Below, piece by piece: positions 8,471 through 15,120 of a stretch of 59,113 bases of DNA; position 1 is the first letter of the stretch; each line of letters starts with the position of its first letter. Under the pieces are notes generated by a model that ran no database searches, was not told the origin of the DNA, and saw only the letters and a program-made list of their open reading frames with translations. The translations under genes were made by a program, and so were the position numbers. The stretch is from Coriobacteriales bacterium (GTDB lineage Bacteria > Actinomycetota > Coriobacteriia > Coriobacteriales > UBA8131): the NCBI GenBank assembly GCA_031277035.1, contig JAISLY010000062.1, positions 1-59,113 of the forward strand, read 5' to 3'.

Positions 8471-9292
8471 CTAGAGCGCTCCGAAAGAGTACCAGGTGCC
8501 GCCCCGGTACTCATAGACAAACCAACCGGGCGTGATGGTGACCCAGTTTCTGGTGTCATCGTGTCCGACCGATTCGGTCGTGTTATCAAAGCGCATGTTG
8601 TGAAAGACCCCATAGTTCTTCCCGTTGAGGGTAAACCAGTATTCAGAAAAGACCAGGTCATAGCGATAATAATACGGCTTTGTCTCGCTGTTCATACGGG
8701 CGAGCGCATCATCGCCCGGGCGCTCGAACCACAGCCGGGTGCCGGAGGTCCCATAGTTCTGGTCGGCCGTCAGAAAGCTCGCCGGTGCGAGCGGCTGGGC
8801 CATTCGACTTTGATACTCCCGCAGCCCCGCGCTGGTGCGGCGCTCAGAATTGGCATATGAGTTGGCAACGCTGAAGCGCATCAGGTTGATGGACCCTGGT
8901 GCGCCAGGGCCGTCTGCCACGGTAAAGCTTTGGGAGTAGCCATCAGAATAGATGAACTGCTCGCCAAGGGTGGCCTCATTAAGGACATACGCGCTCGTGA
9001 GGCCGTTCCATTGTGCGTTACGCCCTGGGAGATAGTAGCTTCCTCTGGTCGTGACCGGGCCTGAGATGTAGGGGTTGCCGACCTCCGCATACTGCAGACC
9101 TGCCAGTTCCAGGCAGGTTCTCTCATTCGCCTCGGCGATCTGCACGATTTCTCTGAGGTTCAGACGGTGGATATAACCGGTAAAACTCGGTACAAAAACC
9201 GCGACGAGAATCGCCAGGATGGCCAGCACAACGACCATCTCAATCAAGGTAAAGCCGCGGCAATCAGACAGTTTGTTATTTCTCACAGTCAT
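8471..9292 (-). CDS. Type IV pilin / pseudopilin-like protein with class III prepilin signal
   Basis: About 273 residues. After a short basic leader (MTVRNNKLSDCR) comes the prepilin peptidase motif GFTLIEMVVVLAILAIL, with Glu at mature position +5 and the hydrophobic assembly helix. The rest is a globular domain rich in Tyr, Asn and Gly with two near C-terminal Trp residues and no further family match I can name. ATG 9292 has AAGGG seven bases upstream; a TTG five codons earlier is less likely. No other pilus genes are in the window, so it is an orphan that needs a prepilin peptidase elsewhere. It starts only 30 bases after the tRNA-Ser gene on the same strand, so read-through from that gene is possible. 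Confidence 0.85.
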   Translation of the reverse strand: MTVRNNKLSDCRGFTLIEMVVVLAILAILVAVFVPSFTGYIHRLNLREIVQIAEANERTCLELAGLQYAEVGNPYISGPVTTRGSYYLPGRNAQWNGLTSAYVLNEATLGEQFIYSDGYSQSFTVADGPGAPGSINLMRFSVANSYANSERRTSAGLREYQSRMAQPLAPASFLTADQNYGTSGTRLWFERPGDDALARMNSETKPYYYRYDLVFSEYWFTLNGKNYGVFHNMRFDNTTESVGHDDTRNWVTITPGWFVYEYRGGTWYSFGAL

Positions 9293-9322
9293 GGCAGACC
9301 CTTGCAACGCCCTCAGGGAATG

Positions 9323-9413
9323 TGGCGGAGAGCTGGGGATTCGAACCCCAGATGCGCTTGTGGCGCATACTCGCTTAGCAGGCGAGCACCTTCGGCCTCT
9401 CGGTCAGCTCTCC
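9323..9413 (-). tRNA. tRNA-Ser (anticodon GCU)
   Basis: On the minus strand the acceptor 5' arm GGAGAGC pairs with GCTCTCC, followed by discriminator G and an encoded CCA. The anticodon stem-loop CTCGC-CTGCTAA-GCGAG gives anticodon GCT. A long variable arm and the T loop GGTTCGAATCC are present, as expected for a class II serine tRNA. Confidence 0.96.
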
Positions 9414-9501
9414 GCATTGACAGGCTCCCTATGATAGCAATTCTCAGCATTTTCTGCAGGGGCGTACCCGGGGACGCATGAAGACAACCCCGCATCGGAG
9501 C

Positions 9502-10317
9502 TTATCTGGGCAAAGTAAGGCTCATCGAACCTGTGCGATAGCCCCTCAAATCAAGCGTTACGTAGGGAAAGCCAAGCGTTTGCAACCGCTCAACCACCGC
9601 AGCGCGCACCTGCGGCTCAGCCAGTCTGTCCATGCCCTCCGCGTCCGTCTCGATACGCGCGATGTCCCCATGTACCCGTACGCGCACCTGCCTGAGGCCC
9701 GTCTCCAGCAAGAAGGTCTCCGCCTGATCGATACGCGCCAGCACGTCGCGGTCTATCTGTGCGCCATAGGGCAGGCGTGAGGCCAGGCAGGCGAAGGAGG
9801 GTTTGTCCCAGACCGCCAGAGCACGCGCCTGGGCAAGCGCACGTACATCGGCTTTCGTAAGGCCCGCCTCGCGCAGGGGACTTTTAATCCCAAGCTCTGT
9901 GATGGCGACAAGGCCGGGGCGGTAGTCATCTTCGTCGTCAAGGTTCGAGCCCTCGGCGATGGTAGCAATTCCCCGCGTGTGGGCAAGCGCGAGCATCTTG
10001 GAGAAAAGCTCCTTCTTGCACAGGTAGCAGCGGTTGGGCGGGTTGTGGGAAAAGCCCTCGATGTCGAGTTCCTCACTCTCAATCTCAATCTGCTCGATAC
10101 CGCGCTCGCGGCAGAAAGCCGCCGCCGCGGCACGTTCGCGCTCCGGAAAGGAGGCGGAGCGGGCGGTGACGGCCAGGCAGGCAGGGCCAAGCGCTTCGTG
10201 AGCAACGTCGAGCAGGAGCGTGGAGTCCACACCCCCGCTGAAGGCAACAGCAAGGGTGCCGTAACCTTTGAGTATCGTGGCGAGCCTGTCAGAGCGCTTT
10301 GCGAGATGCTGTTCCAA
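9502..10317 (-). CDS. larE: ATP-dependent sacrificial sulfur transferase LarE family
   Basis: A PP-loop protein with SGGVDS near residues 27-32, then NPPNRCYLCKKELF and ACLASRLPYG; the latter contains a Cys at the position expected for the sulfur donor of LarE. In the Lar system LarE converts P2CMN to the pincer nucleotide in two sulfur-transfer steps for nickel enzymes such as lactate racemase. LarA, LarB and LarC are not in this window, so the target enzyme is unknown. TTG 10317 is preferred because AAGGGAG lies six bases upstream and the length then fits the family; GTG 10383 would add 22 unconserved residues. It is divergent from tRNA-Val. Confidence 0.88.
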   Translation of the reverse strand: MEQHLAKRSDRLATILKGYGTLAVAFSGGVDSTLLLDVAHEALGPACLAVTARSASFPERERAAAAAFCRERGIEQIEIESEELDIEGFSHNPPNRCYLCKKELFSKMLALAHTRGIATIAEGSNLDDEDDYRPGLVAITELGIKSPLREAGLTKADVRALAQARALAVWDKPSFACLASRLPYGAQIDRDVLARIDQAETFLLETGLRQVRVRVHGDIARIETDAEGMDRLAEPQVRAAVVERLQTLGFPYVTLDLRGYRTGSMSLTLPR

Positions 10318-10421
10318 AGCAAGCTCCCTTCCATAAGGGCATCCAGAGCCCTGTCGTCGGTGTTTGCGCGAAAAGGCGTACACCGTTAGAATAACACCCG
10401 CACCGACACTCGCACAGGCTT

Positions 10422-10496
10422 GGGCGTATGGCGCAGCGGGAGCGCGCTTCCTTCACACGGAAGAGGCCACTGGTTCGATCCCAGTTACGCCCACCA
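10422..10496 (+). tRNA. tRNA-Val (anticodon CAC)
   Basis: Acceptor arms GGGCGTA and TACGCCC, discriminator A and encoded CCA. The anticodon stem-loop CTTCC-TTCACAC-GGAAG gives CAC, and the T arm is ACTGG-TTCGATC-CCAGT. Confidence 0.96.
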
Positions 10497-10522
10497 TGTC
10501 GCAACGCGCTTCACAACGCAGT

Positions 10523-10545
10523 CTGAGCCTGCCAGGCAGGCTCAG
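10523..10545 (+). terminator. Strong hairpin downstream of tRNA-Val
   Basis: Perfect 11-bp inverted repeat CTGAGCCTGCC / GGCAGGCTCAG around a single A, 26 bases after the tRNA CCA. The following bases (TATGATTGTTGG) are only moderately T-rich. Confidence 0.6.
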
Positions 10546-10582
10546 TATGATTGTTGGGCGAATCTGCTTCTGTGTAGGTTCA

Positions 10583-12760
10583 TTACCCGTCTCGGGTGTA
10601 TTCCTGCTCGCCATCGTGCAGCTTACCCGTGCTCGTATCCAGATATAAAATCAGTTGTGCGCGAGAATCCTTGTCGGCGGAATCTGTGTCAGTCAGGGTA
10701 AAGCTGTATAAAGGCTGACCGCTCTCATTGCTCGCATTAGTCTTTGTCCAGCTGTAATACCATGTCAGACCTGAAACGCTGTCTCCATGTACCGCCGTAC
10801 CATCCTCGTTTATCTGCCACATGGTATACATATCACCGAAGCCCGGTCTTGGTGCAGACCAGCTCCAGCTGCCAACTATATCTGCGTCTGTACTGTTTGC
10901 AGCCGGTGCGGCAGCTTCGCCTGCTTCCGTATTGTTGTCCGCAGGCTGCTCGGCAGTTGCCTCGGATTTCCTATAGTATATTCCATTGAGAATATCATCA
11001 ATGTAGCCATCGCCTGTGGCAACACAGATTATCGTGTTTGCCGCGCTGTCATAGGTCAGATCGAACCATAAATCAGCGAAGTAGGTTATTGGCATGCCAT
11101 TGGTTGACGCATGGGTTTCCAGGTCATAATCCGGGTGCACAAATTCTGCATCGTCAAGTGCATAGCTTCCCGAATAGTTGCCGTTTGCATAGTAGACAAA
11201 ATGAAACACTGTCTTTCCTTCAATATCTTCAGCAGATGTGCAAATGTATGTGTCGGGAACATCGCTTTGCCCATTGTGCCAGGGGTTCACGAGGCCGTTC
11301 TGGGAAACGTTAAGGTACTTTGTGTTGCGCACAGCTTCCGGGTGCTGTTCGAGCTCGCTGAATGGAACATATGGTGCATCGGGGTTGGTCGTCCAATCTC
11401 CAACAAGCTGTGCGGCAGAAGTCGTCTTTAAATCTTCTAACTGCTGCTTCCAGTCGTCCCCAGAATCCCAATGCCATGACCAAAACGGCTCAAACTCGAA
11501 TTCAAACAACTCCGCTTCAAGCAACACGTGGTCAATGATAGGAACCGCTACAACCACCCCGCCGCTGACTACGGGGGCGATTTTCAAATCCAGACTGCCG
11601 GCATAATTCAGCCCGTCGGCACTTTTAGCCGCGCTCACGCTCAACTCTCCTTCGGCGCTGCCGACAACGCCGATGGCAATGTCTGTTCCCGTTGAATCGT
11701 AGAGCTTCGTTACCAGATGCAGGTATCCGCCAACGGACGCTCCGCCAACCGCCTTTGCCGTCGTTTTCCACTCCATTTCCTTCTGCGGTCTTTTTGTCTC
11801 CCTGACTTCCTCAATCCCGCTCCTACTGTCGTACCTGAACCCCAAAGAACTTTCCGTCTCGTTTTCAAACGATACCTCAAACACACCTTGGAGATGTGCC
11901 TCACCCTCAACACTGACCTGAAGCTCATTGGTGATGACGACGGGCACAATGGCGATGAGGAACTGGATTTTGGGCAGGTTAAAACTGCGTAGCACCTTCT
12001 CGAATTCTTCAGTGACACCAGCACTGCAAATGAGCGAAACGCTGCCACCAATCCTGTCATTTGCCACCAGCTCAAAGATCACATCGGAGCCCTCAATATC
12101 AAGTTTGAGGTCAATCCAGACGGTGAACTCGACCGAGCCTTCAACTGCTATCCCCTCGATTGGTTCAAACCCGAATTCCTGGATGAACGTAGCACCTGGT
12201 ATCTTTTCATCGAGTGCCGCTGTCATGGGCTGCGCGGTTGCGGCTGAGTAGGAATAACCTGCCGTTTGAAGCGGTGGTGCCTCATTGTCTATGCTTGCAG
12301 GCGAAGGCGCCCCTGTGTCCTGAATGCTGCCGGGGTCTATCTCTACTGCGCCTTCCTCCGTGAGGGCGAAGGATTTTGCAATGTGTGCGCGCTCAAAGAC
12401 ATCCGTCAAGACCGCCGGCTCGGTTCTGACGATGTATTTGCCGTCCTCCTGGGAAGTATCGACCACTTTGCGGATGAAACCGTTCGGGGCAGCGTCGATT
12501 ATCCCTGCGACCAGCACTTCGCCGTTGGGGTACTGTGGGTCAACATCGAATATCAAGCCGTCATCGGTAACTTCCGCCGGCTGTTTTTCGGCATCGTCTT
12601 CACTGGTGATGGCCGACACATTGTCTTTAACGACAATTTCATCGGTAACGACGCTGGCCGTCGGCATGCTGATGTATATCAGTATGCCGACGATTATGGC
12701 TACGAGGACTATCGCAGCTGCTCCGATTATCACTATGTTTCTCAGCCTTTGTCCCTGCAT
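10583..12760 (-). CDS. Large membrane-anchored or secreted protein of unknown function
   Basis: 725 residues with one N-terminal hydrophobic segment (IVIIGAAAIVLVAIIVGILIY, no lipobox), so most of the chain should lie outside the membrane. The middle is beta-rich with long stretches of alternating hydrophobic and charged residues, including NDRIGGSVSLICSAGV and VSVEGEAHLQGVFEV. Two C-terminal units begin with similar phrases, AQLVGDWTTN and ADIVGSWSWS, suggesting tandem lipocalin- or META-like beta barrels; this is only a resemblance. ATG 12760 is preceded by a GA-rich ribosome site. Base composition is less GC-rich than the flanking genes, as for the next small genes, which hints at an acquired region. 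No function can be assigned. Confidence 0.72.
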   Translation of the reverse strand: MQGQRLRNIVIIGAAAIVLVAIIVGILIYISMPTASVVTDEIVVKDNVSAITSEDDAEKQPAEVTDDGLIFDVDPQYPNGEVLVAGIIDAAPNGFIRKVVDTSQEDGKYIVRTEPAVLTDVFERAHIAKSFALTEEGAVEIDPGSIQDTGAPSPASIDNEAPPLQTAGYSYSAATAQPMTAALDEKIPGATFIQEFGFEPIEGIAVEGSVEFTVWIDLKLDIEGSDVIFELVANDRIGGSVSLICSAGVTEEFEKVLRSFNLPKIQFLIAIVPVVITNELQVSVEGEAHLQGVFEVSFENETESSLGFRYDSRSGIEEVRETKRPQKEMEWKTTAKAVGGASVGGYLHLVTKLYDSTGTDIAIGVVGSAEGELSVSAAKSADGLNYAGSLDLKIAPVVSGGVVVAVPIIDHVLLEAELFEFEFEPFWSWHWDSGDDWKQQLEDLKTTSAAQLVGDWTTNPDAPYVPFSELEQHPEAVRNTKYLNVSQNGLVNPWHNGQSDVPDTYICTSAEDIEGKTVFHFVYYANGNYSGSYALDDAEFVHPDYDLETHASTNGMPITYFADLWFDLTYDSAANTIICVATGDGYIDDILNGIYYRKSEATAEQPADNNTEAGEAAAPAANSTDADIVGSWSWSAPRPGFGDMYTMWQINEDGTAVHGDSVSGLTWYYSWTKTNASNESGQPLYSFTLTDTDSADKDSRAQLILYLDTSTGKLHDGEQEYTRDG

Positions 12761-12841
12761 CGTCCCTCACTGCTCCTAACCAGCCGGTTATCACAATAGT
12801 GCATAGTAATTACTTGCTAATGATAGCACTTCAATGTCTTA

Positions 12842-13303
12842 TCAAATATGGGCTACATCTTCACTTCTGTCAACATCATACGAATGGCCACATGATTTGC
12901 AGGTATAGGTGTCGCGGTAATGAATTCGGGTACCCGGAATGTATTGCACTGTCGTTGAAGTGACCTCACCTCTGGCGTTTCTTGTCTCAATGGGCTGCGG
13001 TGTTGATATCTCGCTTTCTCCGATTCTCTGCGACTCCGTTACTGAATAAGCGCGAAAAGTCCCACAGTTAACACATCGAGTACGCTGGATCTTGCTATTA
13101 ATCCATATAGCCAAGGCACCCAGTGGGGCGATGAGAAAGAGAAGCCCGAAAGCAGCGCCAGGCAAAGACTGCAAGGCATTGATGAGGCCACCTCTGAACA
13201 GAGTGCCGCTTATTGTGGCAATAACTATAGATGCAAACAGCGACAAGATAAGTAAAGCTGCATATACAGTAACTATGATAAGAACCAGTTTTTTCGTTTT
13301 CAT
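12842..13303 (-). CDS. Small membrane protein with zinc-ribbon-like Cys pairs
   Basis: 153 residues from ATG 13303, which has GGGAGGAC upstream. Two membrane segments come first (LVLIIVTVYAALLILSLF and AAFGLLFLIAPLGALAIWI). A soluble tail holds CVNCG and, about 65 residues later, CKSCGHSYDV; four cysteines in two CxxC knuckles suggest a split zinc ribbon. The start overlaps the stop of the upstream 90-codon gene by four bases (ATGA), so translation is coupled. Function is not known. Confidence 0.65.
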   Translation of the reverse strand: MKTKKLVLIIVTVYAALLILSLFASIVIATISGTLFRGGLINALQSLPGAAFGLLFLIAPLGALAIWINSKIQRTRCVNCGTFRAYSVTESQRIGESEISTPQPIETRNARGEVTSTTVQYIPGTRIHYRDTYTCKSCGHSYDVDRSEDVAHI

Positions 13304-13572
13304 TTGTCCTCCCAAGACTTATGCGCTCTCTCCAGCTCCCTGCGAATTTGTTTTTGTTCTCGATTGCGCTGCAAGTTGGCGTCAGTCTGCTGCCAAATGC
13401 GATCTCCCAATCTCTCAAGCCAATCATGAAAAGAGCGAGGCATAAAGAAGCCGGGGAAGAATGCCAAAACACGAAGTGGGATTACTTTTATTCTCACAAG
13501 ACTTTTCAACTTAATGTTGTACGCTGCGTTAGAAGCCGTATTTGAAATACGGTTTTTGATGGAATTATTCAT
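13300..13572 (-). CDS. Small basic protein of unknown function, coupled to the zinc-ribbon membrane protein
   Basis: 90 residues, rich in Arg, Lys and Asn, with one moderately hydrophobic stretch (IPLRVLAFFPGFFMP) and a charged helical tail (NREQKQIRRELERAHKSWEDK). No family is recognised. It overlaps the following gene by four bases, which supports it as real. A purine-rich GGGGGG lies just upstream of ATG 13572. Confidence 0.5.
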   Translation of the reverse strand: MNNSIKNRISNTASNAAYNIKLKSLVRIKVIPLRVLAFFPGFFMPRSFHDWLERLGDRIWQQTDANLQRNREQKQIRRELERAHKSWEDK

Positions 13573-13766
13573 AATGCCCCCCTGTCTGTGTACGAATCCG
13601 GCAATATCCGTAAAGCCGTTGGCATTTTAAGAAAAGCGCTCATCCATTGCCCAATATAGAGAGTTGTGCAGCTTGCCTTCAAAGGTGAATAATTTCTGCG
13701 AATCATCCCTGCCTCCTTTCTTGTCGCAGTACGCCCATTTCTAAAACTGCTATCTGTGGGGAGGCT

Positions 13767-13855
13767 TGGTGTGACAAAAGAAGAGCATCCACCACGGTTG
13801 TCACACCATAAGGAATACTCTACCGAAGAAGTCCTTTGAGGGCAGATGCTCTTCT
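13767..13855. repeat. Two interleaved perfect 11-bp inverted repeats
   Basis: Pair A: TGGTGTGACAA (13767-13777) with TTGTCACACCA (13798-13808). Pair B: AGAAGAGCATC (13779-13789) with GATGCTCTTCT (13845-13855). The order A B A' B' could fold as a pseudoknot in RNA, or it may be the end of a decayed transposon. Confidence 0.7.
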
Positions 13856-13952
13856 GAACGACTTCTCGCGTAGAGATTCCCAGAATGGAACCTTATGATG
13901 TGACGCGCTAAGTGTAGCAGAACGAACAAATGAGGGTAGCGCGAGATGAACT

Positions 13953-13992
13953 AGTGTCCGTAAAAACTGAGGAATTAAGTGTCCGTAAAAAC
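13953..13992. repeat. Pair of 15-bp direct repeats
   Basis: AGTGTCCGTAAAAAC occurs at 13953-13967 and again at 13978-13992, a 25-base period. Closely spaced repeats of this kind occur at insertion-sequence ends; no matching far end is recognised. Confidence 0.65.
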
Positions 13993-14007
13993 ACAAAAGC
14001 AGCCAGC
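13988..14007. repeat. 20-bp direct repeat, left copy flanking the MNT/HEPN genes
   Basis: Bases 13988-14007 (starting AAAACACAAAAG, ending CAGCCAGC) are identical to 14928-14947. The two copies bracket the nucleotidyltransferase/HEPN pair, about 940 bases apart. Confidence 0.75.
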
Positions 14008-14070
14008 TTCTGGAAGGATGATCAGGAGCACGCAAAGTGGGCAGGTTCAGTCGCCAACACGCAAGTGCTG

Positions 14071-14076
14071 TATACT
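14071..14076 (+). promoter_or_regulatory. Likely -10 box of the MNT/HEPN operon
   Basis: TATACT lies five bases before ATG 14082 and about 53 before the preferred ATG 14130. No strong -35 is seen. Confidence 0.45.
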
Positions 14077-14129
14077 GAACAATGACATCGCAGACCGCAC
14101 TGCAAAAGACCGCAAAGCGAGGTGAAGGC

Positions 14130-14498
14130 ATGGCAGGCACGGTGCTCAAGACAGGCGCTGAAGTGTATTTTGATATAGAAGAACAAGTGGATGCGATACG
14201 CAGCGCCATCATAAACACGGTGCCCACGGAGCAGATATATTTGTTCGGCTCCTATGTTACCGGCACTTTCTCGCCTGAACATCGCTCCGACTTGGACGTC
14301 TACGTTGTACTCAACGACGGTTACAACAAGAGCCCCATTGAGGCGATGCAGGAAATCGGCCTTGCCATCTATGACAAGAAGAGCATCCCCACTGACATCC
14401 TTGCCAACAAGCGCTCGCGCTTTGACGAGCTTGCCCAGGTGACCACCTTGGAGCGTGAGATAGTGAACAACGGGAGGCTGATCTATGCAAAACAGTGA
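14130..14498 (+). CDS. mntA: MNT-type nucleotidyltransferase (antitoxin of the MNT/HEPN pair)
   Basis: About 122 residues from ATG 14130, which has GAGGTGAAGG directly upstream; ATG 14082 is an in-frame alternative. The minimal nucleotidyltransferase signature is complete: GSYVTGTFSPEHRSDLDVYV, i.e. GS followed by DxD. In characterised MntA/HepT type VII systems this protein adds AMP units to the HEPN toxin and inactivates it. It overlaps the HEPN gene by 14 bases in another frame, the usual order and coupling. A 66-bp stretch of this gene (14354-14419) is repeated with three changes at 15019-15084. The symbol follows the family; activity is inferred. Confidence 0.85.
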   Translation: MAGTVLKTGAEVYFDIEEQVDAIRSAIINTVPTEQIYLFGSYVTGTFSPEHRSDLDVYVVLNDGYNKSPIEAMQEIGLAIYDKKSIPTDILANKRSRFDELAQVTTLEREIVNNGRLIYAKQ

Positions 14499-14883
14499 GG
14501 TTGTTAAATCCTGGGTCAGCCTGGCTGATGCCGATTTGAAAAGCGCCAGGATACTGGCAGAGCGCCATCCACCGTTGAACGAAAACGCCTGCTTTCATGC
14601 GCAGCAGGCAGTTGAGAAAGCTCTGAAAAGCATTCTTGTGGCAAATGGCGAGTTCCCAACCAAAACGCATGCACTTGATGATGTCCTCAAAGAAGTTGCA
14701 AAATACACTGGCGAGCTTGAAGCATACAGCCAAAAAGCGCTGTTCTTGAATCCATTCGCAGTTATCAGTCGCTACCCCAATCAACTTGAAATAGACGATG
14801 CCATCACAAAGAAAGCTCTTGCCTATGCAGAGGAGATCAGTAGGGCGGCAAAGTCAGTGGCTTTAAGGGCATCTACGCAATAA
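14485..14883 (+). CDS. HEPN domain protein (toxin of the MNT/HEPN pair)
   Basis: 132 residues, mostly helical, with the HEPN features FHAQQAVEKALKSILV and SRYPNQLEIDDAITKKALAYAEEI. The classic Rx4-6H RNase motif of HepT toxins is not obvious. It may be of the HEPN class found next to MNT proteins that acts differently, or the catalytic residues may be diverged. ATG 14485 has GGGAGG eight bases upstream inside the nucleotidyltransferase gene. Expected role: toxin or RNase component controlled by the upstream protein. Confidence 0.82.
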   Translation: MQNSEVVKSWVSLADADLKSARILAERHPPLNENACFHAQQAVEKALKSILVANGEFPTKTHALDDVLKEVAKYTGELEAYSQKALFLNPFAVISRYPNQLEIDDAITKKALAYAEEISRAAKSVALRASTQ

Positions 14884-14927
14884 TGTGTGTAGGGCAGAAA
14901 GCTGCGCTCATGAATCTTTTCTCCACG

Positions 14928-14947
14928 AAAACACAAAAGCAGCCAGC
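14928..14947. repeat. 20-bp direct repeat, right copy flanking the MNT/HEPN genes
   Basis: Identical to 13988-14007; the similarity stops abruptly after CAGCCAGC. Together with the duplicated gene fragment at 15003-15087 it points to an old duplication or insertion event. Confidence 0.75.
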
Positions 14948-15002
14948 CCCGCAAGGTTGACTGCTTTCCCACTTGCTATTTCTCGATTGGCAGTTTTGCA
15001 GA

Positions 15003-15087
15003 CCCATTATAGCCATGCAATCGGCCTTGCCATCTCTGACAAGAAGAGCATCCCCACTGACATCCCTGTCAACAAGCGCTCGCGTCT
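15003..15087 (+). pseudogene. Decayed fragment of an MNT nucleotidyltransferase gene
   Basis: Bases 15019-15084 match 14354-14419 inside the intact nucleotidyltransferase gene at 63 of 66 positions. The translated fragment [20 protein letters not shown] is recognisable ([20 protein letters not shown] in the intact copy), and weaker similarity extends left to about 15003. There is no start, GSxDxD motif or HEPN partner, so this is a remnant of a second copy. It lies directly against the promoter of the ABC-F gene. Confidence 0.85.
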
Positions 15088-15107
15088 TGCTCCCCTCGGC
15101 GCTCGGG

Positions 15108-15113
15108 TACAAT
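15108..15113 (+). promoter_or_regulatory. -10 box of the ABC-F gene, suggesting a leaderless transcript
   Basis: TACAAT is followed by seven bases and then ATG 15121, so transcription should begin at or next to the start codon. TTGCTC (15087-15092) is a weak -35 with a 15-base spacer. No ribosome site is visible. Confidence 0.5.
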
Positions 15114-15120
15114 ATCCTCC

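Larger units (their letters stand above)
13573..14081. other. Gene-free accessory region with inverted and direct repeats
   Basis: About 500 bases without a supported gene. It holds two interleaved pairs of 11-bp inverted repeats (13767-13855), a 15-bp direct repeat (13953 and 13978), one copy of a 20-bp repeat shared with 14928-14947, and a likely -10 at its right end. This mix looks like the remains of mobile-element insertion, but no transposase fragment can be read. Confidence 0.6.

Noticed and set aside
14884-15120. A further small gene ending in the nucleotidyltransferase-like fragment
   Set aside because: The only open frame has no ribosome site, lacks catalytic residues and ends at the promoter of the next gene; it is better explained as a gene remnant.
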